From CAMAVH01 sp046297835 (GTDB lineage: Bacteria; Pseudomonadota; Alphaproteobacteria; SMXQ01), in assembly GCA_046297835.1 (NCBI GenBank), contig JBKBHI010000001.1, positions 372,001-436,000 on the forward strand: 64,000 bases of DNA. Reading direction: 5' to 3'. Of this stretch, positions 1 to 9,468 are shown in pieces (within the stretch, counting starts at the first letter, position 1; the number at the start of each line of letters is the position of its first letter). The notes beneath the pieces are model-generated. The model searched no databases, was not told where the DNA came from, and saw only the letters and a list, made by a program, of their open reading frames with translations. The position numbers and the translations under genes are program-made.

Positions 1-593
1 GTCACCTCGACGCCGAGCTGCGCGCTCATTTCCTGGGCGAAGGCGGCGCGGCTGTTCGGATTGGGGCTATAGCAGCGCAACCGCTTTATGTCGCGCACGG
101 CGCAGATCGCCAGGGCCTGTCCGCTCGCCTGATGGCCGGCGCCGATGATAGCGGCCTCGCGCGTGTCGGCGCGGGCGAGATGCTTCGCCGCCAATCCGCA
201 GGTCGCGCCGACGCGCATGCGTTGCACTTCGCCGTCGGGATAGATCGCCAGCGGCTCGCCTGTTTCGGTGCTGAACAAGAGCACCAAGCCGACATAGCGC
301 TTGTTGGGCGCGGCCGGCACTTTGACGCGGCGCAATCCGGCGTCCGATTTCGGCCAGGTCAAGATGTCGGAATTGATCCGCACCGCGCCGATGCCGAAGG
401 ACGGGATCACGCCGTCCATGACGAGCAGAGAATAGAGCGCGTCGTCGCGGTTCGTCGGCGTCAGAATTTCCGAGCGCACGCCGTTGACCCCGGCATTCTC
501 TCCGAGATCGCGATAGGCGGCTTCCATGGCCTCCAGGCAATCGGCCATGGTGACGGTCGCGGCGATGTCCTCGTTCGACAGCAACAGCGTCAT
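1..593 (-). CDS. Ornithine cyclodeaminase/mu-crystallin family protein (3' part beyond window)
   Basis: Reading the minus strand from an ATG at 593 gives 197 codons that stay open to the left edge, so the C-terminal part is outside the window. The product begins MTLLLSNEDIAATV and has the family's N-terminal substrate half followed by a Rossmann motif GAGHQASG at residues 151-158. The family uses NAD(P) to make cyclic amino acids from ornithine or to reduce imines; family members also act as ketimine reductases, so the substrate cannot be told here. The start overlaps the stop of the upstream MmgE/PrpD gene (ATGA, 590-593), which indicates translational coupling and a shared operon. Usual length is about 320-340 residues. 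Family assignment is firm; function is open. Confidence 0.85.
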   Translation of the reverse strand, partial: MTLLLSNEDIAATVTMADCLEAMEAAYRDLGENAGVNGVRSEILTPTNRDDALYSLLVMDGVIPSFGIGAVRINSDILTWPKSDAGLRRVKVPAAPNKRYVGLVLLFSTETGEPLAIYPDGEVQRMRVGATCGLAAKHLARADTREAAIIGAGHQASGQALAICAVRDIKRLRCYSPNPNSRAAFAQEMSAQLGVEV

Positions 594-1993
594 GAGGCGG
601 ACCTTTGGCGCGCGCCGGGCTGTGGCGTCCATAGCGCGCGCATCTGGCGGAGGCGGCCGCGATTTGCAAGGCCGCGCAGCGCGTCGATCAAGGCGCGGCT
701 GCCGTCGCTGCCGAGGACCGGCGCGATCAGGTCATGCGCTTTATCCTCGACTTCGGCGCGGCTCATAGGGTTGTCGGCGGTGCCGCGCACGGCGACGGCG
801 CGGCGCGACAAATGCGCGCCGTCGCGCGTGACGACGTCGACGATGGCTTGGCGGCGAGGCCGCGCGTGCATCAGCTCCTCGCTCGGCTCGATCTTCATGC
901 GCCGGCGCAACGCCAGCACCTGCGGGTCGCTCATGCGCGCGTGGTCGTGGACCGAGTCGAACGTCAGCTTGCGGTCGATCAGCAGGACCGCGAGCAGATG
1001 CTGGACGTTGACGTCGGGCATCGGCGCGCCGTCGACCGTGCGCGCCGAACGCGTCGGCAGATGGATCGTCACTTTGTCGATGTCGGCGGCGGCGACGTCG
1101 ATCGCCTCGATAATCTGCGTCATGGCGTCGAGCGCCGCCTGGGCGGGCGAGCCGACGCACCATTTCTTGATATTGGTGCCAAGAATCTCGAAGCGTTCGC
1201 CGAGCCCGTCGACGAGCTGCGCCGGGTCGGGGGTAGGCGAGAACGCCTCGAAGAAATTGCGCTCGCCGCTGAATACGTCGTCGACGCCGGTGAAGCCGTG
1301 CGTGACCATCAGCGCTGCCGTCGCGCCGTTGCGCGCCGGCATGCCGGCGAAGTCGAAGGCTTTCTCGATATGCTCCGAATCGCGCACGTTGCAGCCGACG
1401 CCGGACGCCTGCTGCGCGCAATAGGACAGGAGATGGCGCGCCTGCAGGGCGTCGATCCCGAGCAGGCTGCCGGCGGCCGCGCCGGCACCGAAGCAGCCGC
1501 CGAAACTGTGCGTGCTACGCGACGCAGCGGCGAAGGCGTCCGCGCCGAGCGCGTAATTGACGCGGGCGGCGACGTCGTAGCCGAGGACCACGGCGCGCAG
1601 GAACGCTTCGGCCGAGGCGTCGGCCCGTTCGGCGGCGGCAAGCGCGGCGGGAATTACGGCGCAGCCGGGGTGGTTGCGCGACGGCGCGTGCGAATCGTCG
1701 GTCTCGTCGGCATGGGCCAGCATGCCGTTGATCAGCGCGGCGTCGATCATGCTGGCGGCGCGGGACCCGCCGACGATGGAACATTCGTCCGCCGTGCCGA
1801 GAACGGCGGCGAATTTGAGCGCGGCCTCTCCTGGCGGCAACCGCGTACCGGAGATCATCGCCGCGAAGGTGTCGAGGATGTGGTGCTCGGCTTTCTCGAC
1901 GACCTTGGGAGGTAGCGCGCGCCCGGCCGCTTCGGAAATGTAAAGGCTCAGCGCCCGCGTCGGCGCGCTGATCTCTTGGAGCGACTGGATCAC
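590..1993 (-). CDS. MmgE/PrpD family protein
   Basis: This 467-residue protein has the length and composition of the MmgE/PrpD family, which includes 2-methylcitrate dehydratase and cis-aconitate decarboxylase. The conserved block with SHAPSRNHPGCAV lies near residue 100. It is cytosolic, with no signal peptide. It is divergent from the LysR gene at 2145 and is translationally coupled to the ornithine-cyclodeaminase-like gene downstream. In catabolic clusters such proteins often act as dehydratases or isomerases on short di- or tricarboxylates; that role here is inference. The long ORFs on the opposite strand are GC-rich shadows. Confidence 0.88.
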   Translation of the reverse strand: MIQSLQEISAPTRALSLYISEAAGRALPPKVVEKAEHHILDTFAAMISGTRLPPGEAALKFAAVLGTADECSIVGGSRAASMIDAALINGMLAHADETDDSHAPSRNHPGCAVIPAALAAAERADASAEAFLRAVVLGYDVAARVNYALGADAFAAASRSTHSFGGCFGAGAAAGSLLGIDALQARHLLSYCAQQASGVGCNVRDSEHIEKAFDFAGMPARNGATAALMVTHGFTGVDDVFSGERNFFEAFSPTPDPAQLVDGLGERFEILGTNIKKWCVGSPAQAALDAMTQIIEAIDVAAADIDKVTIHLPTRSARTVDGAPMPDVNVQHLLAVLLIDRKLTFDSVHDHARMSDPQVLALRRRMKIEPSEELMHARPRRQAIVDVVTRDGAHLSRRAVAVRGTADNPMSRAEVEDKAHDLIAPVLGSDGSRALIDALRGLANRGRLRQMRALWTPQPGARQRSAS

Positions 1994-2050
1994 GGCGCCC
2001 TATGTCCCTGTTTAAAGACGGTTCTTGGCCGTTTTTTTGGCCATTTCGCG

Positions 2051-2064
2051 TGTATGATTATACA
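2051..2064. promoter_or_regulatory. Candidate LysR operator (palindrome TGTATgattATACA)
   Basis: In the 151-bp gap between the divergent MmgE/PrpD and LysR genes lies an inverted repeat with arms TGTAT and ATACA around GATT, in otherwise GC-rich DNA. LysR-type regulators typically bind T-N11/12-A palindromes in the divergent promoter they control. The position about 80 bp upstream of the LysR start fits autoregulation plus activation of the minus-strand operon. No binding data can be read from sequence. Confidence 0.4.
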
Positions 2065-2144
2065 ATCTTCGCGGTCGGCCCCGCGAATAATGTTCATTCC
2101 GTTTCGTAGAAAAAGGCCGGCGTTTTGCGGGGCAGGACAGGCGC

Positions 2145-3092
2145 ATGGATCTCAGCGACATCAAGACGTTTCTTCGCGTGGTGCAGCGCAAAAGTTTCAG
2201 CGCCGCCGCGGCCGAGATGAGGGTTTCGCAATCCACCGTCAGCAAGCATGTGGCGCGGCTGGAAGAGACTCTGGGCGTGCAACTGCTGCACCGTTCGACC
2301 CAGCAATTGTCGCTGACCGAGGCCGGAGTCGATTTCTTCGCGCGCGCCACGGGGATCGTCGCGGAACTGGAAGAAGCGCGCCTCGCCGCCGCGGCCTTGG
2401 CGTCGGGCGCCAAGGGCACGCTGAGCGTCCATTCGACTTTCGGCATCGGCCATAGTTTCGTCGCGCCAGCGGTGGCGCGCTTTCTCGAAAGCTATCCGGA
2501 AATCTCCGTGCAGCTACTGCTCGCGCCCGGCGAGACGGTGAACGTGCTCGAGCAGGACATCGACGTCACCATCCGGCTTTCGACCGAGCGCGAGCCGCTG
2601 AAGGACCAGACCAGCCTGACACGCTTCACCCTTGGCCATATGCGTTATCTGATCTGCGGCGCGCCGGCTTACTTCGCTCGTGCCGGCCGGCCGGCGACGC
2701 CGAAGGAGCTCGAGCGCCACAATTGCCTGGTCCATTCGCTGCAGCCCGGCGCGAACCATTGGTATTTCGAAGGTCCGCAGGGCACCTACGCGGTCAAGGT
2801 GCGCGGCACGTTCAGCAGCAACAGCGGCGCGGCGCTCTACGACGCGGTCGACCGCGGGCTGGGGATCGCGCGGATTTTGGAGCACGTGGCGCGCGAGCGC
2901 GTGGCGACCGGCGAATTGGAGGCGATTTTCGCCGACCAGACCCCGTCGAGCTATTTCGTCACCGCCTATATTCCGCGCGCGAAGCGCCTGCCGCCCAAGA
3001 CCGAGGCGTTTCTGGATTTTCTGCAGAAGTCTCTGGCCGAAACGACGGGCATGGGTACGCCTGCCGGCCTGTCCGGCGCGCCGGTCGAATAG
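2145..3092 (+). CDS. LysR-family transcriptional regulator
   Basis: The 315-residue protein begins MDLSDIKTFLRVVQRKSFSAAA, a typical LysR winged HTH (residues 1-60, with SQSTVSKHVARLEETLGVQLLHR as recognition region). A periplasmic-binding-protein-like effector domain follows from about residue 90 to 295. It is of the CrgA/AaeR-like type by its general pattern. It is divergent from the MmgE/PrpD operon and lies upstream of the TcuA-like gene, so it probably controls one or both in response to a carboxylate inducer. The inducer is unknown. Confidence 0.93.
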   Translation: MDLSDIKTFLRVVQRKSFSAAAAEMRVSQSTVSKHVARLEETLGVQLLHRSTQQLSLTEAGVDFFARATGIVAELEEARLAAAALASGAKGTLSVHSTFGIGHSFVAPAVARFLESYPEISVQLLLAPGETVNVLEQDIDVTIRLSTEREPLKDQTSLTRFTLGHMRYLICGAPAYFARAGRPATPKELERHNCLVHSLQPGANHWYFEGPQGTYAVKVRGTFSSNSGAALYDAVDRGLGIARILEHVARERVATGELEAIFADQTPSSYFVTAYIPRAKRLPPKTEAFLDFLQKSLAETTGMGTPAGLSGAPVE

Positions 3093-3249
3093 AGGTTATT
3101 CGCCTTTGCCCGCTTCCCGGCGACGGACGATTGCCCGTAGTTTTTAGGGCAAGCGCGACGAGTTGGCGATGTCCGCCAGCGGCATGTCTTGCGTCTATTA
3201 TAAGAGAAGGCGCTCGCAGAAGCGTCGTTCGCAGTTCGGGAGAGGCGTC

Positions 3250-4731
3250 ATGAAGGCGAAAGAAACCTACGACATTATCGTCATCGGCGGCGGCAGCGCG
3301 GCGTTCGACGCGGCGGTGGCCGCGAAGAAAGCCGGCGCGGAGCGCATCTTGATGCTGGAGAAAGCGCCCGAAGCCGAATACGGCGGCAACGCGCGCTATT
3401 CCGGTACCGGTTTCCGCTTTTGGCATGGCGGCGGCGCGGAAATCCGCGAGTTCCTGCCCGATCTCGACGACGCCACCTTCGAGACGCTGCAGATCAATCC
3501 CTACAGCGAGGCGGAGTTCCTCGCCGATCTCAACCGCATGACGATGAACCGCATGGATCCCGTGCTGGCGAAAACGCTGGTCGGCGAATCGAACAAGGCG
3601 GTCCATTGGATGAAGGATGTCGGCATTCGCTGGGAAATCCTGAAAGAGCACGCCAAGGTCGGCGGCAAGAAATATTTCGAGAAGGGCATCGCTCTCCATG
3701 TCGCCGGCGGCGGCGTCGGCCAGCTCGAACAGTGGCGCGCCATCGCCGAGGGCCTCGGCATCGAGATACGCTTCAATTCGCCGGTCTCGGCCATTCACGG
3801 CAACATGCACCGCGTCGAGGGCGTGCGGGTCTGCGCCGAGGATGGCGAATACGACATCGCGGCGCGCGCCGTGATCGCCTGCGCCGGCGGCTTTCAAGCC
3901 AGCGCCGAGATGCGCGGCCGCTACCTGGCCGGCAACGCCGATTTCGTCAAGGTGCGCGGCTCGAAGCACGACACCGGCGAAGTTCTGCGCTATCTCGTCG
4001 ATCTCGGCGCGGCGACCGATGGCCATTGGCAGTCGGGCCACATGTCGCCGATCGACGCCAACGCGCCGTCGTTCGAGACGCCGCAACACGCCGACGGGCG
4101 CGGCAACACCCAGAGCCGTTACGATTATCCGTTCGGCATTTCGGTCAATTCGCTCGGCCAACGCTTCTTCGACGAAGGCGAAGCGCAGCATTCCTACACC
4201 TATGCCAAAACGGGACGCGCCGTGCTGGCCCAGCCCGGCGCCATCGCCTGGCAGATCTACGACCAGAAGGGCTTGCGCCAGCGGCGCTATCCCGACCATC
4301 CGGCTACCTTCGAGGAAGCCGACAGCATCGCCGCGCTCGCCAAGAAGATCGGCCTTGCGCCCGAGGTGCTGGAACATACGGTGGCGGAATACAATGCCGC
4401 CTGCGACGACAAGCTGGTTTACGATCCGACGCGGCCCGACGGCAAGCACACGGTCGGGCTCGAACTGCCGAAATCGAATTGGGCGACGAAGATCGACGAA
4501 GGCCCGTTCCGCGCCTATCCGGTCACTTGCGGGATCACCTTCACCTTCGGCGGCCTGAAAGTGAACCAGCGCGCCCAGGTGCTCAATGTCAAGCATGAGC
4601 CGATCAAGGGGCTTTACGCCTCCGGCGACATCCTGGGCTTGTTTTTCCACAATTATCCGTCGTTCACGGGACAGACGCGCAATGCCGTCTTCGGCCGCCT
4701 GGCCGGCGATAGCGCGGTGCGGGATAACTAG
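3250..4731 (+). CDS. FAD-dependent flavoprotein, TcuA (tricarballylate dehydrogenase)/fumarate reductase-like
   Basis: I place the start at ATG 3250, with GGGAGAG just upstream, rather than at an earlier in-frame codon at 3163. This gives 493 residues. The N-terminus YDIIVIGGGSAAFDAA is the FAD-binding GxGxxA motif and is followed by YGGNARYSGTG. The C-terminus carries the GLYASGDILG...FHNYPSFTG block typical of the TcuA branch of the succinate dehydrogenase/fumarate reductase flavoprotein family. TcuA oxidises tricarballylate to cis-aconitate. The partner TcuB is not here, so this may be a different substrate's dehydrogenase or an enoate reductase. It is followed by a VOC gene and a TctC-like binding protein. 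Confidence 0.85.
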   Translation: MKAKETYDIIVIGGGSAAFDAAVAAKKAGAERILMLEKAPEAEYGGNARYSGTGFRFWHGGGAEIREFLPDLDDATFETLQINPYSEAEFLADLNRMTMNRMDPVLAKTLVGESNKAVHWMKDVGIRWEILKEHAKVGGKKYFEKGIALHVAGGGVGQLEQWRAIAEGLGIEIRFNSPVSAIHGNMHRVEGVRVCAEDGEYDIAARAVIACAGGFQASAEMRGRYLAGNADFVKVRGSKHDTGEVLRYLVDLGAATDGHWQSGHMSPIDANAPSFETPQHADGRGNTQSRYDYPFGISVNSLGQRFFDEGEAQHSYTYAKTGRAVLAQPGAIAWQIYDQKGLRQRRYPDHPATFEEADSIAALAKKIGLAPEVLEHTVAEYNAACDDKLVYDPTRPDGKHTVGLELPKSNWATKIDEGPFRAYPVTCGITFTFGGLKVNQRAQVLNVKHEPIKGLYASGDILGLFFHNYPSFTGQTRNAVFGRLAGDSAVRDN

Positions 4732-4794
4732 CCTGAGCGCGGCCCGGCTCCTATAATTGGGCCAAAACAAGATCAACGCTTTGGGAGGATAATC

Positions 4795-5205
4795 ATGGCG
4801 CGCATCAAACATCTCGCGATCAAGACCGCCGATCCGGCACGTCTCGCCAAATTCTACGAGGAGACCTTCGGCCTCCAGCCGATCCATTCCTCGCCGAACG
4901 GCGGCGTCTATATGAGCGACGGCTACGTGACGCTCGCGCTGCTGAAGCAGCGGCCGAACGACACCGCGCCGGGCATCAACCATTTCGGCTTCGAAGTCGA
5001 GAACGCCGACGAAATCGCGGCGAAGATCGTGGCGCAGAAGCTGCCGGAGCCGACGCAACGGCCCAACACCACGCCCTTCGCCGAGCGACGCGGCATGGAT
5101 CCGGACGGCAATCTCTTCGACATTTCCGAGCACGGCTATGCGGACGTCGAATATCCGCTCGACCGCGAATCCAAGCAGACCAAGCAGAAAGAGACGGTCC
5201 GCTGA
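4795..5205 (+). CDS. VOC superfamily (glyoxalase/extradiol dioxygenase fold) protein
   Basis: A 136-residue single-module VOC protein. It starts MARIKHLAIKTADPARLAKFYEETFGLQ, the standard first beta-alpha unit with a metal-ligand His (KHLAI), and has the second half INHFGFEV...DPDGNLFDISEHG with the expected His and Glu ligand positions. A strong ribosome site (GGGAGGA) lies upstream. VOC proteins include glyoxalase I, extradiol dioxygenases and isomerases, so the reaction is undetermined. It lies between the flavoprotein and the TctC-like gene in one direction, so it probably belongs to the same catabolic unit. Confidence 0.85.
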   Translation: MARIKHLAIKTADPARLAKFYEETFGLQPIHSSPNGGVYMSDGYVTLALLKQRPNDTAPGINHFGFEVENADEIAAKIVAQKLPEPTQRPNTTPFAERRGMDPDGNLFDISEHGYADVEYPLDRESKQTKQKETVR

Positions 5206-5209
5206 CCGG

Positions 5210-5229
5210 CGGCCGCCTGCGGGCGGCCG
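5210..5229 (+). other. GC-rich hairpin upstream of TctC-like gene
   Basis: CGGCCGCC and GGCGGCCG form a perfect 8-bp stem with a TGCG loop, five bases after the VOC stop. There is no T tract, so it is not a classical terminator. It could stabilise the upstream mRNA end or attenuate transcription before the highly expressed binding-protein gene. Confidence 0.4.
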
Positions 5230-5271
5230 TTCGATCGGACAAAGACCGCTCATCAAACAGGGAGAGAGACC

Positions 5272-6306
5272 ATGACGGGCATTCGTGCGTCCGCGACGGC
5301 CATGCTGGCCGGTTTCGCGGCGTTGTTGGCGGTTCCGGCCGCTGCGCAGGACAATTTCTACGCTGGCAAAAGCCTGAACCTAGTCGCCGGTTTTCCGCCC
5401 GGCGGCGGCGTCGATGGCGAAATGCGCGTGGTGTCGCGCCACTTTGCGCGTTTCATTCCGGGCAATCCGACCATCGTCGCCAAGAACATGCCGGGAGCGG
5501 GCGGCATCGTCCTCGGCAACCATCTTTATAATGTCGCCGACAAGGACGGCCTGACGGTCGGCATGCCCGGCCGCAGCGGTTTCCTTCTCAGCAACGTGGT
5601 GAAGGAGAAGAACGTCAACTTCGATCTGGCGAAGTTCGACTATATCGGCGGCGCCGGCAGCACCAACAGCATCCTATGGGTGCGCAGCGACAGCGGCATC
5701 AATTCGGTGGCCGACCTTAAGAGCGCCAAGAACGAGATCGTGCTCGGGGCCTGGTCGCAGCGCTCGCAGAATGCCATCGTACCGAAGGTGCTGCAGAAAT
5801 ACGAAGGCTGGCCGTTCAAGGTCGTCCACGGCTACCCGGGCACAAACGAAGTGCTGATCGCGGTGGAGCGCGGCGAGATCCAGGGGCTGTATTCGCACGA
5901 GGGCAGCATCGCAAACACGCGGCCCGACCTGATTTCCAGCGGCAAGCTGAAGGCGGTGTTCCAGACCTTCGAGGATATGCCGAACGTTCCGATCATGAGC
6001 GATCTCGTCAGCAATCCGAAGGAAAAGGCGCTGCTGGCCTTGCTCAACGCGCCGAGCCAAGTCGGCCTTCCGTTGATGGCCCCCCCGGGCATTCCCAAGG
6101 ATCGTCTGGCGATCTTGCGGTCGTCCTACGCCAAGATGGTCGAGGACAAGGCTTACCGGGAAGAAGCGGAGAAGCGCGGCCTGCCGGTCGGTCGCGCCAT
6201 GACGGGCGAGCAGTTGCAGAAGCTGATCGCGGAAAACCTCTCCTCGGTGCAGGAGGAGGTGCTGCAGGAATATCTCAGCTATATGGACGACAAGGGCGGC
6301 AAATAG
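5272..6306 (+). CDS. TctC/Bug-family periplasmic solute-binding protein
   Basis: The 344-residue protein has a Sec signal peptide ending in AAAQ-D (about residue 25), followed by the Bug-family opening DNFYAGKSLNLVAGFPPGGGVDGEMR and the NMPGAGG motif. TctC proteins bind carboxylates such as citrate or tricarballylate and feed TctAB permeases. No TctA or TctB gene lies anywhere in the window, so it is an orphan that may pair with a permease elsewhere or with the ABC importer next door. A GAGAGAG ribosome site precedes it. A U-tract terminator follows. Confidence 0.9.
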   Translation: MTGIRASATAMLAGFAALLAVPAAAQDNFYAGKSLNLVAGFPPGGGVDGEMRVVSRHFARFIPGNPTIVAKNMPGAGGIVLGNHLYNVADKDGLTVGMPGRSGFLLSNVVKEKNVNFDLAKFDYIGGAGSTNSILWVRSDSGINSVADLKSAKNEIVLGAWSQRSQNAIVPKVLQKYEGWPFKVVHGYPGTNEVLIAVERGEIQGLYSHEGSIANTRPDLISSGKLKAVFQTFEDMPNVPIMSDLVSNPKEKALLALLNAPSQVGLPLMAPPGIPKDRLAILRSSYAKMVEDKAYREEAEKRGLPVGRAMTGEQLQKLIAENLSSVQEEVLQEYLSYMDDKGGK

Positions 6307-6354
6307 CCGCCGAGGATCATAAGGATCGGCATTCGTCGCGCCTGCATCCAAAAG

Positions 6355-6381
6355 AAAAGCCCGCCGATCGGCGGGCTTTTT
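6355..6381 (+). terminator. Rho-independent terminator between convergent genes
   Basis: AAAAGCCCGCC-GATC-GGCGGGCTTTT is a perfect stem flanked by A and T runs. It therefore can terminate both the TctC-like gene (ends 6306) and the ABC ATPase gene (ends 6404 on the minus strand). Confidence 0.88.
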
Positions 6382-6403
6382 ATTGGGCGTGGCGCGGCGC
6401 CGG

Positions 6404-7498
6404 TCAGGCGATTAGAGCGCGGCACTGGCTCGGCGAAATTTTCATGCGCACGCTGTCGCCGCGCGAGACGGCGTTGGAGGCGTGCAGCTTGAGGCGCAAG
6501 GTGGCGGCGCCTGCCGTCTCGACGTGATATTCCATGGCCTCGCCCATGAACAAAGCCGAGATGACTTTGCCGTCGAGCGCGTTGTCGCCGTCGCTGGCCT
6601 CGCCGAGCGAGATGTCTTCCGGCCGCACGACGATGGTGACGGGGTCGCCGACCTTGGCGTGCGACGGCATGACGCAGCTCAGGCTGCCGCTCGAGGTCTC
6701 AACCCTGCCGAGCCCGTTGCCGTTCGGCACGGCCTTGACGTGGCCGTCGAGGAAGTTGGTGAGGCCGATGAAGTTGGCGACGAAGCGCTCCTTCGGAGCG
6801 CGATAGATGTCGATCGGCGAGGCTTCCTGGACGATCAAGCCTTGGTTCATGACGGCGACGACATCCGACATGGTCAGCGCTTCGAGCTGATCGTGCGTCA
6901 CGTAGACGGTGGTGATGCCGAGCCGCTTAACCAGATCGCGCACTTCGAGACGGGTGTCTTCGCGCAGCTTGGCGTCGAGGTTCGACAGCGGCTCGTCGAG
7001 CAGCAGAACCTTGGGCTCGCGCACCAGAGCGCGGGCGAGAGCGAGACGCTGCTGCTGGCCGCCCGACAGGAACGGCGCCGGCCGCTCCTGCAGACCGTCG
7101 AGCTGCACGAGGTGCAGGGCCTGATCGACTTTCTGCTTGATCTCGGCGCGCGAGAACTTCCCGCGCATCTCGCGCAACGGGAAGGCGACGTTCTCGAACA
7201 CGGTCATGTGCGGCCAGATCGCGTAGCTCTGGAACACCATGCCGATGTCGCGCTGATGGGGCGGCACCAGGATGCGGCGCGACGACGAATAGACCGTCTG
7301 GCCGGCGATGGATATGTCGCCGCTGCTCGGCGTCTCAAGGCCGGCGAGGCAGCGCAGCGTCGTGGTCTTGCCGCAGCCCGAGGGGCCGAGCAGGGTGTAG
7401 AACTGGCCTTCTTGGACGGTGAGGTCGATGCCGCGCACGGCGTGCATCTCGCCGAGTTCGCTCTTGTAGCGGACGTGTAGGCCGCGGATGTCGATCAT
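6404..7498 (-). CDS. ABC transporter ATP-binding protein (PotA/FbpC-like)
   Basis: The true start is ATG at 7498, which overlaps the permease stop (ATGA, 7495-7498) and has GGAGG just upstream; a longer in-frame reading is a shadow. The 364-residue protein has Walker A GPSGCGKTT (about residue 37), signature LSGGQQQR, Walker B VLLLDEP, the H-loop VTHD, and a C-terminal TOBE domain (VVRPEDISLGE near residue 290). This is the layout of importers for iron(III), polyamines, phosphonates and similar solutes. Substrate is unknown; the matching binding protein may be the one at 16055. Confidence 0.93.
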   Translation of the reverse strand: MIDIRGLHVRYKSELGEMHAVRGIDLTVQEGQFYTLLGPSGCGKTTTLRCLAGLETPSSGDISIAGQTVYSSSRRILVPPHQRDIGMVFQSYAIWPHMTVFENVAFPLREMRGKFSRAEIKQKVDQALHLVQLDGLQERPAPFLSGGQQQRLALARALVREPKVLLLDEPLSNLDAKLREDTRLEVRDLVKRLGITTVYVTHDQLEALTMSDVVAVMNQGLIVQEASPIDIYRAPKERFVANFIGLTNFLDGHVKAVPNGNGLGRVETSSGSLSCVMPSHAKVGDPVTIVVRPEDISLGEASDGDNALDGKVISALFMGEAMEYHVETAGAATLRLKLHASNAVSRGDSVRMKISPSQCRALIA

Positions 7499-9264
7499 TT
7501 TGCCTCCTGAATATGGTCTTTGCGGCCGAAGCCGAAGCGGCGGACGACGAGCGTCACGATGAGCAAGGTGATCATCAGCATGGTACCGATGGCGCCCACG
7601 GATTCCATGTAGCCCTGGTCCCACAGGTTCCAGATGACCACGGCGAGCACTTCGTTCTCTCCGCCGCTGGTCAGGATCAGGGGCTTGCCGGCGGCGCGGA
7701 CGACATGCAGCACGGTCCAGATCCACACGCCGACGAAGGCGGGCTGGAGCAGCGGCAGGAAGATGCGCCAGAACACGCGCCATTCCGGCGCGCCGCTGAT
7801 CTTGGCCGCTTCCTCCAAGTCCTTATGGACCTGCAGCACGGCGGCGTTCATGACGCGCGTGCCGTAGGACATGAAGCCGATGGTGAAGGCGATGATCAGC
7901 GAGGTGAGCGAGCCGAACAGGGCGATGCCGATCTTGTCGATCTGCAGGAAGATCCACAGCAGCGCCAAGCCCATCACCATGCCGGGAATGGCGTGCGGCA
8001 GGAAGGCGAGCTGGTCCAGCACCTTGCGGCCCCAGAACTTCGAGCGCACCACCACGACCGAGATCAGGAAGGAGATGATCACCACCGCGGTGGCGACGGC
8101 GATGGTCATGACGAACGTGTTCCAGAGCATCCGGCCCATGCGGTCGGTCTCGAACACGTTGAGGTAGTTTGCCCAGGTCATCAGCGAGAAGGCCCTGGCG
8201 GACGGCGCCTGCACGAACGGCAGCATCGAGATATAGGCCAGCACCAGGAAGGGGATGATGGTCGAAAGCGCGAGATAGAGCACGACCATGGCGAACGCTG
8301 GCCAACGCCAAGCCCCGAGCTGGAGCAGGCGTGGGCGATAGCCCTTGCCGGTGATGATGCTGAAGCGCTCCGACTTGGCGATGACGCGGCTATACATGTA
8401 CATGCCGACGATGGCGACCAGCAGATAGAGCATGGCCAGCGCGTTGGCCTCGCCATAGGCCGGCACAGACGTCGTCGAATGCAGCGTCGAATAGATTTTC
8501 GTCGAGAAGACGTAGATTCCGGCGGGCAGGCCGAGGATGCCCGGTACCTCGAAGCCTTCGAGCGCGCTGGTGAACTGGTAGATCGCGACAGCGATCAGGC
8601 CCGGGAGCATGAGGCCGACGGTGACCTTGCGCAGAGCGGAGGCGGGGCGCGCGCCGGACATGGCGGCGGCTTCTTCCAGCGTCGGGTCCATGCTGCGCAG
8701 CAGCGGCACCAGCATGAGGAAAGCGGTCGGCACGACGCGCAGCCCTTCGATGAAGATCATGCCGGTCATGCTGTAGATGTTGAACGGCGCTTCGGAGAGC
8801 CCGAACACGTCCATCAGGCCCTTGTTGATGAAGCCGATGCGCGGGCTGGCGAGCAGCACCCAGGCCATGGATTGCAGCATGCCGGGCATCGCCAGCGTCA
8901 TCGGCACACCGGCGTAGATCCAGATCTTGCCGGGAATGTTGGTGCGTTCGACAAGCCAAGCGAGCGCCGCCGCCATGGCGATGCCGAAGGCGGTGCTGCC
9001 GCCGGCGAACACCATCGTGTTGGAGAAGACGGCGTAGGTGGCGGGGTCGCCCCAGACCTTGGTGTAGTTGGCCAAGCTGAGCGTCAGGAAAGAGAATTCC
9101 GACGGCATGCGCGCTTGGCTGAAACTTCCCAGGATAAGGAAGGCCAGCGGCGTCGCCACGGCGAACAGGACGACGATGAAGATGGCGAAATGCCACACGG
9201 AGCTCGGCCGCCATTTCGGCAGGCCCCATGTGGTGGACGGTAGGTTGACGCTGGTGACGGCCAT
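7495..9264 (-). CDS. Fused ABC transporter permease (FbpB-like, two permease units)
   Basis: A 589-residue membrane protein with about 12 predicted helices in two halves. Each half has its own EAA coupling loop: EEAAAMSGARPASALRKVTVG in the first, and EEAAKISGAPEWRVFWRIFLP in the second. Fused permeases of this size are typical of iron(III)/FbpB and related importers. It is the first gene of a two-gene minus-strand operon with the ATPase. Its upstream region holds a half-site resembling the GntR operator at 10405, so it may be under the same regulator. Confidence 0.93.
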   Translation of the reverse strand: MAVTSVNLPSTTWGLPKWRPSSVWHFAIFIVVLFAVATPLAFLILGSFSQARMPSEFSFLTLSLANYTKVWGDPATYAVFSNTMVFAGGSTAFGIAMAAALAWLVERTNIPGKIWIYAGVPMTLAMPGMLQSMAWVLLASPRIGFINKGLMDVFGLSEAPFNIYSMTGMIFIEGLRVVPTAFLMLVPLLRSMDPTLEEAAAMSGARPASALRKVTVGLMLPGLIAVAIYQFTSALEGFEVPGILGLPAGIYVFSTKIYSTLHSTTSVPAYGEANALAMLYLLVAIVGMYMYSRVIAKSERFSIITGKGYRPRLLQLGAWRWPAFAMVVLYLALSTIIPFLVLAYISMLPFVQAPSARAFSLMTWANYLNVFETDRMGRMLWNTFVMTIAVATAVVIISFLISVVVVRSKFWGRKVLDQLAFLPHAIPGMVMGLALLWIFLQIDKIGIALFGSLTSLIIAFTIGFMSYGTRVMNAAVLQVHKDLEEAAKISGAPEWRVFWRIFLPLLQPAFVGVWIWTVLHVVRAAGKPLILTSGGENEVLAVVIWNLWDQGYMESVGAIGTMLMITLLIVTLVVRRFGFGRKDHIQEAK

Positions 9265-9468
9265 CGGTCCCTGTCTCTCCCTCGGTCGCGAGGCGGGCCG
9301 GCGCTTGCGACCGTCCCGCCGGTCCCGGCGGGATGTTCTCGCCAGGCGGCGAGCGTCGAAGCGGCGCGAACGCCAACCCTGCGGAATTATTGGACGACGG
9401 AGATTATGCGCGGCTCCCCCGCGTTCCCCCGTTCGTATGGATGCAGCGGATATTAAATCCAGCTAATA

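Noticed and set aside
132..1424. Long plus-strand ORFs over the MmgE/PrpD gene
   Set aside because: They are antisense to a well-recognised protein and have Arg/Ala/Gly-rich composition typical of GC-rich shadow frames.
2959..5256. A 765-codon minus-strand ORF
   Set aside because: It covers the recognised flavoprotein and VOC genes in antisense and has no domain pattern.
7513..9243. A 576-codon plus-strand ORF
   Set aside because: Antisense to the ABC permease, rich in Gln, His, Asp and Gly from the complementary codon pattern.
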